From assembly GCF_030845175.1 (NCBI RefSeq), contig NZ_CP132542.1, positions 124,001 through 188,000 on the forward strand: a stretch of 64,000 bases of DNA, given 5' to 3'. The number at the start of each line of letters is the position of its first letter. The stretch's first letter is position 1. Origin of the DNA: Coralliovum pocilloporae (GTDB lineage Bacteria > Pseudomonadota > Alphaproteobacteria > Rhizobiales > Cohaesibacteraceae). The notes beneath the pieces are model-generated. The model searched no databases. It was not told where the DNA came from and worked only from the letters and a program-made list of their open reading frames with translations. The position numbers and the translations under genes are program-made. Of the stretch, positions 1 through 9,082 are shown in pieces.

Positions 1-86
1 CCATGATCTGACGCAGCTTCAGCAAGCGCCCGGCCAACACCACGTGCACCACCAGTCACCACGACGGTCTTGCCGGTCAGTTCCAT
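1..86 (-). CDS. SDR-family oxidoreductase, N-terminal fragment (cut by window edge)
   Basis: Only the first 28 or so codons lie in the window, reading leftward from an ATG at 86. The translation starts MELTGKTVVVTGGARGVG, which holds the TGxxxGxG nucleotide-binding motif of short-chain dehydrogenases/reductases (NAD(P)H-dependent alcohol, ketone or sugar oxidoreductases). Substrate cannot be judged from this fragment. It follows the mttB-like gene in the same direction after 125 bases and may be the last member of a kbl-tdh-mttB unit. Confidence 0.75.
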   Translation of the reverse strand, partial: MELTGKTVVVTGGARGVGRALAEAASDH

Positions 87-211
87 GGATGATCCTCCCC
101 TGTTCTCCCTCGGAGATTATAGGACCCGCATCTCTGACAGAATGCGAATCCGCATTTCCGCCATCATAAGCCGAGACAGGGAGAGGTCAAAAGGTGGAGT
201 ACCACAAAGAT

Positions 212-1777
212 CTAAAAATCGGTTGGCGCACCGCCCTCTTCTTTTCGTCTGGCGACAAAATCCTGAAGGGATTCAAGGACAGCAGGGTCAATCGGCGGCT
301 CTTCATATTCCGTCAGGAGCTGCTTGTAGACCGCATTGGCCTTGTCATAGGCTGTTGGCTGGCCCGCATCCGCCCAGCTCTCATAATTGCGCCAGTCAGA
401 AATCATCGGCTCATAGAAGGCACTGTCATAGCGGGCCAACGTGTGTGCACAGCCAAAGAAGTGCCCGCCCGGCCCCACTTCCCGCATGGCATCAAGGGCA
501 AGCTCATCCTCATTGACAGCCAGCGGAGACAAGAACTGCGACGCCATCTGCAGAAGATCCGCATCCAGAACCATCTTCTCAAACGAAGCGTGCAGGCCGC
601 CCTCCATCCAGCCGGCTCCATGCATCAACATATTGGTGTGGGCCATTGTTGCACCCCAGAGCGAAAACACGCTCTCATAGGCAGCTTGCGCATCCAGCGT
701 GTTGGCCGCATTGGTGTTGGACGCCCGGAACGGCACTTTATAGCGCCGCGCCAGCTGCCCGCTGAGCAAGGTCGTTTTCATATATTCCGGGGTACCGAAA
801 GCCGGAGCACCTGACCGCATATCCACATTGGATGTAAAACTGCCATAGACGAAGGGCGCGCCTTTGTTGACGGCCTGGGTCAGCACAAGCCCTGCCAGAG
901 CTTCCGCATTCTGCTGGGTGACCGCCCCCGCCAGGGTGACGGGAGCCATGGCACCGGCCAGCGTAAATGGCGTCAGAACAATCGGCTGATTGCGCTGCGC
1001 CATCTCAATGATGCCCTGCATCATCGGCGTGTCATGCCTGAGAGGTGAACTGGCATTGATCACGGTAATCACCGATGGCTCACGCATCAGCGTTTCATCG
1101 TCAATGTTGCGGGCGCGCTTGACCAGCTCAATCGCATCCAGATTCCGCTCCTTGCCAAGACTGTAGGCATGGATCGCCTTGTCTGACAGGGTCAGCATGT
1201 CATAGAGCGCATCCAGGTGACGGACTGATGCGTGAATATCAGCGGGCTCAACCGGATAACCGCCCCAGAGATGAACGGCATTGAGTACCTGCCCGAGCTT
1301 GAGGAACTTTCTGTAGTCCTCATGAGTGCCAGTCCTGCGACCACCATCCCGGTCCGCGGCATTCGGCGGGCTGGCAATCGAGCAAACGGCCATTTTGTTG
1401 CCGCCAAACTGCAGATTATGCGCCGGGTTCCGGGCATGAAGCGTGAAGGTCTCAGGCGCAAGCCCGATGAATTCCTCAACCAGAGCCGGATCAAACCGTA
1501 CCCGATCCCCGTCAGGCTGAACATCTGCCCCCGCAGCCTTCAGGATCTCCTTGGCTTCCTCATGGATGAAGTCGATACCGATGTCACTGAGAATGGTCAG
1601 CGACGCCTGATGAATCGATTCCAACTGATCATCCGAGACCGCTTTCAGGGCCGGGTAGATATGGGTAGGTTGTTCAAACGGCAATTGCCGGATCTTCTCG
1701 ACAGCCTTGGCTGTATCCTGTCGGCGGGACCGCCGCCTCCCCCGTGACCGTTCTGCCTGCGCGGATTGATCCGTCAT
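212..1777 (-). CDS. MttB-family (trimethylamine/betaine-type) methyltransferase, non-pyrrolysine
   Basis: A 521-residue cytoplasmic protein of the MttB superfamily, which moves a methyl group from a quaternary or tertiary amine to a corrinoid protein. The reading frame is uninterrupted by UAG, so it is of the pyrrolysine-free type; characterised relatives of that type use glycine betaine, proline betaine or carnitine. The N-terminus carries a basic tail (RSRGRRRSRR, about residues 10-19), followed by the family TIM-barrel. The ATG at 1777 has an AGGA box eight bases upstream. It lies 39 bases downstream of tdh in the same direction, suggesting cotranscription with kbl-tdh. No corrinoid (MtxC-like) or reactivation partner is in the window. 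A paralogue lies at 18483-20024. Substrate is unknown. Confidence 0.85.
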   Translation of the reverse strand: MTDQSAQAERSRGRRRSRRQDTAKAVEKIRQLPFEQPTHIYPALKAVSDDQLESIHQASLTILSDIGIDFIHEEAKEILKAAGADVQPDGDRVRFDPALVEEFIGLAPETFTLHARNPAHNLQFGGNKMAVCSIASPPNAADRDGGRRTGTHEDYRKFLKLGQVLNAVHLWGGYPVEPADIHASVRHLDALYDMLTLSDKAIHAYSLGKERNLDAIELVKRARNIDDETLMREPSVITVINASSPLRHDTPMMQGIIEMAQRNQPIVLTPFTLAGAMAPVTLAGAVTQQNAEALAGLVLTQAVNKGAPFVYGSFTSNVDMRSGAPAFGTPEYMKTTLLSGQLARRYKVPFRASNTNAANTLDAQAAYESVFSLWGATMAHTNMLMHGAGWMEGGLHASFEKMVLDADLLQMASQFLSPLAVNEDELALDAMREVGPGGHFFGCAHTLARYDSAFYEPMISDWRNYESWADAGQPTAYDKANAVYKQLLTEYEEPPIDPAVLESLQDFVARRKEEGGAPTDF

Positions 1778-1816
1778 ACCCGTTATCCTTATTCACTGCC
1801 TCATGTCATGATGAGG

Positions 1817-2845
1817 TCAGGCCTCCACATCCAGAATTACCTTGCAGGCTTGCCCTGCTCTCAATGCATCAAATCCATCCTGAAACCGCTCGAACGGCAG
1901 ACGATGGGTAATGACAGGGGAAACATCCAGTCCGCTCTGCAGCATTGAAACCATCTTGTACCAGGTGTCGAACATCTCCCGCCCGTAAATGCCCTTGATG
2001 ACCAGGCCCTTGAAGATCACCTGATTCCAGTCAATTGCAAAAGGCTCTAGCGGGATGCCGAGAAAACCGATCCGTCCACCATGGTTCATTGCGCCAAGCA
2101 TGTCCCGGAAAGCGTGGCTGTTGCCGGACATCTCAAGCCCCACATCAAAGCCTTCCCGCATACCAAGATCGGCCATCACATCCTGTAGATTCTCCCGATC
2201 AGCCCGAACGGCGCGATTGGCCCCCATCTGCTCAGCAAGTCGGAGGCGCTCGTCATTCATATCGGTCACGACCACATGGCGCGCGCCCACATGTCGGGCT
2301 ATGGCCGCAGACATCAGACCAATCGGACCAGCACCGGTGATGAGAACATCCTCTCCCACCAGATCAAAGGACAATGAGGTATGAACCGCATTCCCCAGCG
2401 GATCGAAAATGGCTGCAATCTCATCCGGAATTTCATCGGGGATCTGATAAAGATTATGCGCTGGCAGAACCACATAATCGGCAAACGCACCGGGGTGATT
2501 GACACCAACACCAAGCGTATTGCGGCAAAGATGCTCCCGCCCGGCCCGGCAGTTACGGCAGGTTCCACAGACGATGTGCCCCTCACCGACAACCCGTGCA
2601 CCCAGCTCGACAGACCGCACATTGGCACCCGTGGCAATCACCGTTCCCACATGCTCATGCCCTGTTACAAGCGGCACCGGAACCGTCTTCTGAGCCCAGT
2701 CATCCCAATTGTAGATGTGAACATCAGTCCCGCAAATAGCCACTTTGCGAACCTTGATCAGAACATCATCCGGCCCGGGGTCCGGCAAGGGAACCTCTTC
2801 CAGCCACAAGCCTTCCTCCGATTTGGCTTTTACAAGCGCCCGCAT
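1817..2845 (-). CDS. tdh: L-threonine 3-dehydrogenase
   Basis: Zinc- and NAD-dependent alcohol dehydrogenase oxidising L-threonine to 2-amino-3-ketobutyrate in the cytoplasm. Visible are [11 protein letters not shown] (catalytic zinc Cys and Tdh-typical sequence), GHEHVG, a four-Cys structural zinc loop ([15 protein letters not shown]) and the Rossmann motif GAGPIGLM. The chosen ATG at 2845 gives 342 residues, matching the usual 341-343, and is one base after the kbl stop with a GGGAGGG box in the kbl end; a longer in-frame extension to 2923 overlaps kbl and is rejected. The tight coupling with kbl marks the threonine-to-glycine pathway: Kbl cleaves the unstable product with CoA. Confidence 0.95.
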   Translation of the reverse strand: MRALVKAKSEEGLWLEEVPLPDPGPDDVLIKVRKVAICGTDVHIYNWDDWAQKTVPVPLVTGHEHVGTVIATGANVRSVELGARVVGEGHIVCGTCRNCRAGREHLCRNTLGVGVNHPGAFADYVVLPAHNLYQIPDEIPDEIAAIFDPLGNAVHTSLSFDLVGEDVLITGAGPIGLMSAAIARHVGARHVVVTDMNDERLRLAEQMGANRAVRADRENLQDVMADLGMREGFDVGLEMSGNSHAFRDMLGAMNHGGRIGFLGIPLEPFAIDWNQVIFKGLVIKGIYGREMFDTWYKMVSMLQSGLDVSPVITHRLPFERFQDGFDALRAGQACKVILDVEA

Positions 2846-2846
2846 A

Positions 2847-4046
2847 TCATGCCCTCCCTTCAAGGATGCCAAGCGACCGCCCAACCCTGCCAAATGCATC
2901 AATGGCAAAGTCCAGATCGTCACGGGTCAATGAGGCTGACATCTGGGTACGAATACGAGCCAGGCCTTTCGGCACCACCGGATAGGAAAACGCGGTGACA
3001 TAGATGCCTTCATCCATCAGCCCCCGCGCCATGGCCTGCGCCTGAACCGCATCACCAATCATCACCGGAATGATCGGATGATCTCCTGGCACCAGGTCAA
3101 ATCCCTGATCTTCCAGACCTTTGCGGAACCAGGCAGCATGCGAGCGCAATGCTGCGCGCAAATCCTGTCCTTCCCGAACCAGATCCAGCGCCTCAAGGGT
3201 AGCTGCGGTAATCATCGGCGCAAGCGCATTGGAAAACAGATAGGGCCTGGCCCGCTGACGCAGCAGATCAATAATCGGCTTCGGTCCAGCAATATATCCG
3301 CCAGATGCCCCGCCAAGCGCCTTGCCAAAGGTACCGGATGTCAGGTGAACGCGACCCTCTACGCCTTTGTATTCCGGTGTGCCGCTTCCCCGCTCGCCCA
3401 TGAAGCCGACGGCATGGGAATCATCCACCATCACCAGTGCATCATGGTCTTCAGCCAGTTGGCAGACAGCCGGGAGATCAGCGACAATGCCATCCATGGA
3501 GAAAACGCCATCAGTGACAATCAACCGGTGGCGGGCATCTGAAGCCTCCTGAAGCCTTTCCCGGAGCTCATCCATATTGTTGTTGGCATATCGCAGACGC
3601 CGGGCCTTGCAGAGGCGAATGCCATCAATAATAGAGGCATGATTGAGCGCATCTGACAGAACCGCGTCTTCCGGCCCAAGCACCGTTTCGAAAATCGCCG
3701 CATTGGCGTCAAAGCAGGACGAGAACAGGATCGCATCCTCATAGCCAAGATAGTCGGCCAGGCTCGTTTCAAGCTCCCGATGCAAGTCCTGCGTACCGCA
3801 AATGAAACGGACAGACGCCACACCGAACCCATGGCTATCCAGCGTATCCTTAGCAGCATCAATCAGCCGTTGATTATCAGCCAGTCCAAGATAGTTGTTG
3901 GCACAGAGGTTCAGCAGTCTAGAGCCATCTGAGAGCTCAATATGCGCACTCTGCGGGGAACGGATCGGCCGTTCGGTCTTGTAGAGACCGTCCGCTTCTA
4001 TGGACGACAGCTGATTACGGGCAAAATCGACAAGGGATCTGGACAT
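2847..4046 (-). CDS. kbl: glycine C-acetyltransferase (2-amino-3-ketobutyrate CoA ligase)
   Basis: PLP-dependent alpha-oxoamine synthase-family enzyme of 399 residues (E. coli Kbl has 398). It converts 2-amino-3-ketobutyrate plus CoA into glycine and acetyl-CoA. The PLP-lysine motif [14 protein letters not shown] and the upstream [11 protein letters not shown] segment, which holds the cofactor-binding Asp and His, are both present. First gene of the kbl-tdh pair, probably continuing into the mttB-like gene. The 87-bp gap upstream to the XRE-cupin gene contains AT-rich half-palindromes that also occur in front of that regulator, so autoregulated control by the XRE protein is plausible but unproven. 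Confidence 0.95.
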   Translation of the reverse strand: MSRSLVDFARNQLSSIEADGLYKTERPIRSPQSAHIELSDGSRLLNLCANNYLGLADNQRLIDAAKDTLDSHGFGVASVRFICGTQDLHRELETSLADYLGYEDAILFSSCFDANAAIFETVLGPEDAVLSDALNHASIIDGIRLCKARRLRYANNNMDELRERLQEASDARHRLIVTDGVFSMDGIVADLPAVCQLAEDHDALVMVDDSHAVGFMGERGSGTPEYKGVEGRVHLTSGTFGKALGGASGGYIAGPKPIIDLLRQRARPYLFSNALAPMITAATLEALDLVREGQDLRAALRSHAAWFRKGLEDQGFDLVPGDHPIIPVMIGDAVQAQAMARGLMDEGIYVTAFSYPVVPKGLARIRTQMSASLTRDDLDFAIDAFGRVGRSLGILEGRA

Positions 4047-4062
4047 GACATCCTCTGAATTT

Positions 4063-4092
4063 CACTATCCTGAACTATTTCAATATATAGAA
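4063..4092. promoter_or_regulatory. candidate XRE operator upstream of kbl
   Basis: CACTATCCTGAAC (4063-4075) and TTCAATATATAGAA (4079-4092) lie in the kbl upstream gap. Close versions of both occur upstream of the XRE-cupin gene (CACTATACCGAAC at 4756-4768 and TTCAATATCTTGAA at 4736-4749), in the opposite order. Sharing two motifs between the regulator promoter and the next operon suggests a common binding protein; the order and spacing differ, so confidence is low. Confidence 0.35.
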
Positions 4093-4133
4093 AATTCTGT
4101 CAAGCCTATTGCTGCCCAAACAGGCTGATTACC

Positions 4134-4724
4134 TCACAACGCTCCATATTGTGATGGCAACGCAATCATCAGCACGGCCCGCGCCGGACCATCACCCGCA
4201 TTTCGGATCACATGTGGCTGATCCGCATCATAACGCACTGTATCCCCCTCTCTCAATACAACGCGGGTTTCCTGGACCTCCACTTCCAGAAGGCCGGAGA
4301 GGCAACTCAGATGTTCATAGGTTCCACGGGCATGGGCATTGGATGCAAGGACACCGCCAGCGTCAGCCTGCAGATCATACCACTCCACCGGAAGAACTGT
4401 GCCGCGCGGCGGGCTGAGCATACGCAACAGAACACGGCCATCAGCGCTGGTTTTTGTCGGGGTGGAATAGGCCGCCTGAAAATCCACCATGGTTTGCGGC
4501 GCAGATGCTCCACCTGCCAGCTCGTTCATATCAAGTCCCAGAGCCTGCGTCAGATTCCAGACCACAGAGAAGGTCGGATTCACCAGTCCCCGCTCGATCT
4601 GAGACAGCATGGATTTCGATAACCGGGCCCGCGTTGCCACCTGATCAAGCGTCAGGGACAAATCCTTTCGCTTCTGTCGGAGGATAGCACCAAGGGCTGG
4701 CGGCGGCGCGAAGGCATCGGTCAT
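4134..4724 (-). CDS. XRE-family transcriptional regulator with C-terminal cupin domain
   Basis: A 196-residue DNA-binding protein. An XRE helix-turn-helix lies at about residues 20-65 (LDQVATRARLSKSMLSQIERG), and a small cupin at about 110-190 probably senses a ligand. This architecture (PuuR-like) typically controls amino-acid or polyamine uptake and catabolic genes. The ATG at 4724 sits directly beside an inverted repeat with perfect 13-base arms. It lies between the ABC operon terminator and kbl, all in the same direction, so it probably controls kbl-tdh, the ABC operon, or itself. The ligand is unknown. Confidence 0.85.
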   Translation of the reverse strand: MTDAFAPPPALGAILRQKRKDLSLTLDQVATRARLSKSMLSQIERGLVNPTFSVVWNLTQALGLDMNELAGGASAPQTMVDFQAAYSTPTKTSADGRVLLRMLSPPRGTVLPVEWYDLQADAGGVLASNAHARGTYEHLSCLSGLLEVEVQETRVVLREGDTVRYDADQPHVIRNAGDGPARAVLMIALPSQYGAL

Positions 4725-4725
4725 G

Positions 4726-4777
4726 CTGATCTCTGTTCAATATCTTGAATTTACTCACTATACCGAACAGAGATCAG
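4726..4777. promoter_or_regulatory. inverted repeat (13-base perfect arms) in front of the XRE-cupin gene
   Basis: CTGATCTCTGTTC at 4726-4738 is perfectly mirrored by GAACAGAGATCAG at 4765-4777, with a 26-base AT-rich centre. The proximal arm begins two bases upstream of the start codon, so the repeat covers the translation-initiation region. It could be an operator for autoregulation or an RNA hairpin that masks translation initiation. Confidence 0.6.
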
Positions 4778-4793
4778 AATGCGAGGCAAAAAG

Positions 4794-4817
4794 AAAGGGG
4801 CCTGGAAGAGCCCCTTT
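4794..4817 (-). terminator. Rho-independent terminator of the peptide-type ABC operon
   Basis: AAAGGGGC (4794-4801) pairs with GCCCCTTT (4810-4817) across an 8-base loop. On the minus strand the stem is followed by TTCTTTTTG. It lies 24 bases past the stop of the double ATPase gene, so it closes that leftward operon. Confidence 0.8.
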
Positions 4818-4840
4818 CCTCAACATGTTTCAGGCAGACC

Positions 4841-6919
4841 TTACTCGGCGGCCTGATTGTCATGGACCTTGATCACCGGCTCCATCTCCTTGAGCGTTTC
4901 TTCACTCAGATGACAGGCAATCCTGTGTCCTTCTCCCATATCCCGCAACGGTGCCTGCTCCACATCACACGTGCCCGGAATCATATAAGGACAACGGGTA
5001 GAGAACGGACAGCCGCTCGGTGGATTGGTGGGTGATGGAATTTCACCGGTCAGAACCACCTTACGCTTCTCAATGGATGTGTCGGCAATCGGCACCGCAG
5101 ACAGAAGCGCTTCCGTATACGGATGATAAGGCGGCGCGAAGATATCGTCTGTGCGCCCCTGCTCCATGATCTTGCCGAGATACATCACCACGATACGGTC
5201 AGACAGATAACGCACCACCGACAGGTCATGACTGATGAACAGCATGGTCGTCCGGTTGTCCCGCTGGATGTCCATCAGCAGCTCTGTCACCGCAGCCTGA
5301 ACCGACACATCAAGCGCTGAAACCGGTTCATCGGCAATCACAATGTCCGGATGGCCCGCAAAGGCACGGGCAATGCCGATTCTCTGCTTTTGCCCGCCTG
5401 ACAACTGCCGCGGCCTGCGTCTTGCGAAGTCTCTCGGCAGCTTGACGATATCCAAGAGTTCAAAGACACGGTCGCGCACCTTGTCTTCATCGGATTCAAT
5501 GCCAAACTTCCGGATCACCCGCGCAATCTGGGAGCCCACCGTATGGGAAGGATTGAGCGTGTCAAACGGGTTCTGGAACACCATTTGCAAACGTGAGATC
5601 GTTTTCGGATCACGCTTGTCAACTGGTAGCCCGCCAAGTTCCAGATCACCCATATAGACACCACCATCGGTGGATTCCTCAAGCCCCATCAGAACCCGGG
5701 CAAAGGTGGATTTGCCACAGCCGGATTCACCCACAATGGCAACGGTTTCGGCCTCACGCGCATTGAAGTTGAGATCCTGATTGGCTTTCACCGTCTTTGC
5801 CGGGCCTATGCCCAGAAGACCGCCAGCGGCGATCTCGTAATGCTTGGTCAGGTCCTCGACCTTCAGCACCACGTCGCCCGCCTCAACCACTTCGCGTTCA
5901 GTATGCTTGATTTCCTGGACGCCCCAGTCAATCTCCCGGAACCGGGCACACCGCGTATGATGGCGATCGCCAGAGCCCGTATCCTGCATGGAGATCAGGC
6001 CCTGCTCGCAGACGCTGGCATCGAAGTGGTCACAGCGCGGCCCGAAATAGCACCCGTTCGGCCGCTCATGCGGCAAGGGCAATTGACCGCGAATGGACTG
6101 CAACGGGCGCGCATTCTTATCCGCTCCAGGCACAGGAATGGAGCCGAACAGGCCACGGGTATAAGGGTGACGCATCTCATCAAATACGTCCTCCACCTGG
6201 CCCACTTCCACAGCCTCACCGGAATACATCACTGTAATCCGGTCACAGGTTTCGAGAATGAGGCCGAGGTTATGGGAAATATAGATCATGGATGTCCCGA
6301 ACTTCTTCGAGATATCCTTGATCAGATCCACAATACCCGCCTCAACGGTCACATCCAGTGCCGTGGTCGGTTCATCAAGCAGCAGAAGCTTCGGATTGGA
6401 CAGCAGTGCCATGGCAATCACCACGCGCTGCTGCTGGCCGCCCGAAATCTGGTGAGGATAGGAATCCATGATCCGCTGAGGGTCCGGCAGGCGCACACTG
6501 GCCAGCATCTCTTTCGAGCGTTCCCTGGCCTCTTCTTCTGATACGCCTTCATGATAAATCGGCACTTCAGCAAGCTGGTCGCCAATCTTCATGGACGGGT
6601 TCAGAGATGCCATGGGCTCCTGATACACCATGGCGATGTCAGAGCCGCGGATCTGCCGCAGCTCCTCCTGGCTCATGGTGCGCATATCACGACCATTAAA
6701 GAGGATTTCCCCTTCAACCACCCGACCGTTCTTGCCCATATGCTGCATGATGGCCAGAGCCACCGTCGACTTCCCGCAGCCGGATTCCCCAACGATACCA
6801 TGGGCTTCCCCTGGCATCAGTTTGAGGTTGAAGTCGACCACCGCCGGAATCTCGCCTGCTCTCACAAAATAGGAGATGGAGACATTACGGCATTCGAGAA
6901 TTGGGGTTTGTTCCGTCAT
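4841..6919 (-). CDS. double ATP-binding subunit of a peptide-type ABC importer (DppD-DppF fusion)
   Basis: A 692-residue cytoplasmic protein with two ABC ATPase domains in tandem (about residues 5-260 and 350-620). Each has a Walker A (GESGCGKST, twice), a signature (ISGGQQQR; LSGGQKQR) and a Walker B (LLLLDEPTTALD; IVIADEPVSALD). Each domain is followed by the Cys-containing oligopeptide/dipeptide C-terminal segment (GCYFGPRCD; GCPFSTRCP). It powers import through the two permeases encoded upstream. The ATG at 6919 has GGGAGAG six bases upstream; the longer frame begins at a TTG and is less likely. Two ATPases on one chain is a common variant of the DppDF pair. Confidence 0.93.
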   Translation of the reverse strand: MTEQTPILECRNVSISYFVRAGEIPAVVDFNLKLMPGEAHGIVGESGCGKSTVALAIMQHMGKNGRVVEGEILFNGRDMRTMSQEELRQIRGSDIAMVYQEPMASLNPSMKIGDQLAEVPIYHEGVSEEEARERSKEMLASVRLPDPQRIMDSYPHQISGGQQQRVVIAMALLSNPKLLLLDEPTTALDVTVEAGIVDLIKDISKKFGTSMIYISHNLGLILETCDRITVMYSGEAVEVGQVEDVFDEMRHPYTRGLFGSIPVPGADKNARPLQSIRGQLPLPHERPNGCYFGPRCDHFDASVCEQGLISMQDTGSGDRHHTRCARFREIDWGVQEIKHTEREVVEAGDVVLKVEDLTKHYEIAAGGLLGIGPAKTVKANQDLNFNAREAETVAIVGESGCGKSTFARVLMGLEESTDGGVYMGDLELGGLPVDKRDPKTISRLQMVFQNPFDTLNPSHTVGSQIARVIRKFGIESDEDKVRDRVFELLDIVKLPRDFARRRPRQLSGGQKQRIGIARAFAGHPDIVIADEPVSALDVSVQAAVTELLMDIQRDNRTTMLFISHDLSVVRYLSDRIVVMYLGKIMEQGRTDDIFAPPYHPYTEALLSAVPIADTSIEKRKVVLTGEIPSPTNPPSGCPFSTRCPYMIPGTCDVEQAPLRDMGEGHRIACHLSEETLKEMEPVIKVHDNQAAE

Positions 6920-6933
6920 ATCATCTCTCCCGA

Positions 6934-7971
6934 TCAATCTCTAAGGCTCATCTCACGCAGACCGTCAGCCATCAGATTGAAGCCGAGGATCAGCGTCATC
7001 ACCGACACAGCCGGAATGATCAGCATGTAAGAGAACTTGAACAGAAGAGCGACATTCTTCGCTTCACGGATCATCAGACCCCAGTCCGGATCAGGCGGCT
7101 GAAGACCAAGACCAAGGAAGGTCAGGGTCGTAATCGCAACCGTCGTGTAACCGAGACGCAGGCAGGCATCAACGATGATCGGGCCACGCACATTGGGCAG
7201 AAGCTCGACAATCATGATCCAGAGTGGATGTTCACCGCGCGTCTGCGCAGCAAACACATAGTCCCTGCTCTTGATATCAAGCGCCAGCCCCCGAACGATA
7301 CGCATCACGGCAGGCGCTGAAGCGAACGTCACCGCCACAACGATGTTGAACCCGCTTGGACCGAGATAGTTCAGGATGATGATAAACAGCACCATCACCG
7401 GGAAGGACAGGAAGATGTTCCCGATAAAGGAGATCACCTCATCCCACCAACCGGCAATGTAACCAGCAACCAGACCAAGGAATGATCCGATGACATAGGC
7501 AACAAGTGTTGCAGTTACGCCCCAGACAATCACACGCTGGCAGCCCCAGAGTGTTCTCGCCAGGATATCGCGACCCTTGTGGTCAGCACCCAGCATGAAA
7601 AACACATCTCGCTTCTCACTGAATGGCGTTGCAAAAGGCGCAATCGGCTTGTTGGGGTCAAGAATGATCCCGGTCGCCTGCAAGTAGGGTGCTGTTACGG
7701 CCATCAACAGCCAGAACATCACCAGAGTGAGGCCAATCCGGGCAATCGTCGATTCATGCCAGGCGGCCATCAATGTCACATAAAGCAGGATCGTTGCAGG
7801 CACCGCTGGTGCCAGCAGGATCATGCCTGCGGTCTGGCTGAGCGCAGAACCGGACATGACAAAGATCATCAGTGGAAACCACATCAGCGCGAGCATCAGC
7901 ATCATCGGCTTCGGCTCTTTCAATTGCTCCAGAAGAGGAATTGAATCGGTGGTCGTATCAGTCGTACTCAT
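6934..7971 (-). CDS. peptide-type ABC transporter permease (DppC-like)
   Basis: A 345-residue inner-membrane protein. Several hydrophobic segments surround the binding-protein-dependent transport domain, whose EAA-type loop is near GEHPLWIMIVELLPNVRGPI. The long N-terminal region before the transmembrane domain, the MLGADHKGRDILARTLWG segment and the C-terminal GLGLQPPDPDWGLMI segment are typical DppC/OppC features. A start at 7971 is preferred because GGGAGG lies five bases ahead of it; an adjacent ATG is at 7974. It sits 13 bases after the DppB-like gene, in one operon. Confidence 0.92.
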   Translation of the reverse strand: MSTTDTTTDSIPLLEQLKEPKPMMLMLALMWFPLMIFVMSGSALSQTAGMILLAPAVPATILLYVTLMAAWHESTIARIGLTLVMFWLLMAVTAPYLQATGIILDPNKPIAPFATPFSEKRDVFFMLGADHKGRDILARTLWGCQRVIVWGVTATLVAYVIGSFLGLVAGYIAGWWDEVISFIGNIFLSFPVMVLFIIILNYLGPSGFNIVVAVTFASAPAVMRIVRGLALDIKSRDYVFAAQTRGEHPLWIMIVELLPNVRGPIIVDACLRLGYTTVAITTLTFLGLGLQPPDPDWGLMIREAKNVALLFKFSYMLIIPAVSVMTLILGFNLMADGLREMSLRD

Positions 7972-7984
7972 CATAACCTCCCGA

Positions 7985-8935
7985 TCAACTGAAGCGAATG
8001 CGCGGATTGAGGAACGTATAGCCGATATCCGAAATAATCTGGGTGGATACGGCCACGAAGACGGCAACCAGCGTTGCTGCCTGGATCACATAGATATCTC
8101 CGAACAGGGCAGCTTCGAGGATCATCTTCCCGAATCCGTCATATTCAAAGAACACCTCAACAACCACGACACCGGACAACAGCCAGGTCATGTAGAGAAC
8201 AATCACCGTAAACGGCGCAATCAGGGCGTTACGTAACGCATGCTTCATGATGATGCGCTTGTAAGGCAGCCCCTTCAGGATAGCCGTACGGATATATTGT
8301 GACGTCATCACTTCAGCCATGGATGCACGGGTCATACGGGCGATATAGCCGGTACCATAAAGAACCAGCGTCGCCACCGGCAGAACCAGCTGCGCACCTT
8401 CAAAGCCGTTCAGCATGGCCGACTTGCCAGGCAACCAGCCAAGTCCAAGCGCAAAGACAACAGTCAGAATGATAGCTGTGGCAATTTCTGGGAATGACGT
8501 GGTCGCAACTGACAGGAACGAGATGGCCCTGTCCTGAAACGATCCCTCCTTCATTCCCGCCAGCACCCCTAGGGTTAGCGATAACGGTATGAGGATCGCA
8601 AAGACCCAGAAGGCCAGAATCCCCGTATTCGCCAATCGGTCAGCCAGCAGACCAGCAACAGGCCGGTTCTTTTCCCAGGATTGTCCGAAATCCCCTTGGA
8701 AAATATTGACCACCCAGGTGCCAAATCGCTCGTGAAATGGCACATTCAGACCTTTCTTCTCCAACCAGGCCTGATAATCAGCCTCGGTCAGGGAAGACAG
8801 TCCGAAATTGCCCAGTTCCTGCACAGCAATCTGCTGCTTGAACTTATCGGTGTCAAAAATGATAAACAGGATCAGTGAAATAACAGCCATAATCGCTGCC
8901 ATCTGCACCAGGCGGCGGAAGATCAGCTTTAGCAT
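7985..8935 (-). CDS. peptide-type ABC transporter permease (DppB-like)
   Basis: A 316-residue inner-membrane permease starting MLKLIFRRLVQMAAIM, the usual DppB/OppB N-terminal helix, with about six membrane segments. The periplasmic loop after helix 1 is longer than usual and includes FGLSSLTEADYQAWLEKKGL and the GDFGQSW motif. The ATG at 8935 is chosen because it places the first helix at the N-terminus. It partners the DppC-like permease and the double ATPase. The substrate could be a peptide or a small compatible solute; the binding protein gives no clear answer. Confidence 0.92.
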   Translation of the reverse strand: MLKLIFRRLVQMAAIMAVISLILFIIFDTDKFKQQIAVQELGNFGLSSLTEADYQAWLEKKGLNVPFHERFGTWVVNIFQGDFGQSWEKNRPVAGLLADRLANTGILAFWVFAILIPLSLTLGVLAGMKEGSFQDRAISFLSVATTSFPEIATAIILTVVFALGLGWLPGKSAMLNGFEGAQLVLPVATLVLYGTGYIARMTRASMAEVMTSQYIRTAILKGLPYKRIIMKHALRNALIAPFTVIVLYMTWLLSGVVVVEVFFEYDGFGKMILEAALFGDIYVIQAATLVAVFVAVSTQIISDIGYTFLNPRIRFS

Positions 8936-9034
8936 GAATGTCCCCGGCTTGCCGTACACGACGGAGCAAAGCGTATTGTTGCCGTTCTGCTACGCGAACG
9001 GTCGTTCTTGTTAATGCTTTGCCCGTTTACGAAT

Positions 9035-9063
9035 GAGCCCCGGAACACTCCGTTCCAGGGCTC
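9035..9063 (-). terminator. hairpin between binding-protein and permease genes (attenuator or mRNA stabiliser)
   Basis: A 12-position stem (GAGCCCCGGAAC with GTTCCAGGGCTC, one mismatch) with a five-base loop lies 20 bases past the stop of the binding-protein gene. There is no strong U-tract, so it more probably stabilises or partially terminates the transcript, favouring binding protein over permease, as is common in ABC operons. Confidence 0.65.
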
Positions 9064-9082
9064 CTGTTATCAGCAGTAGGCT

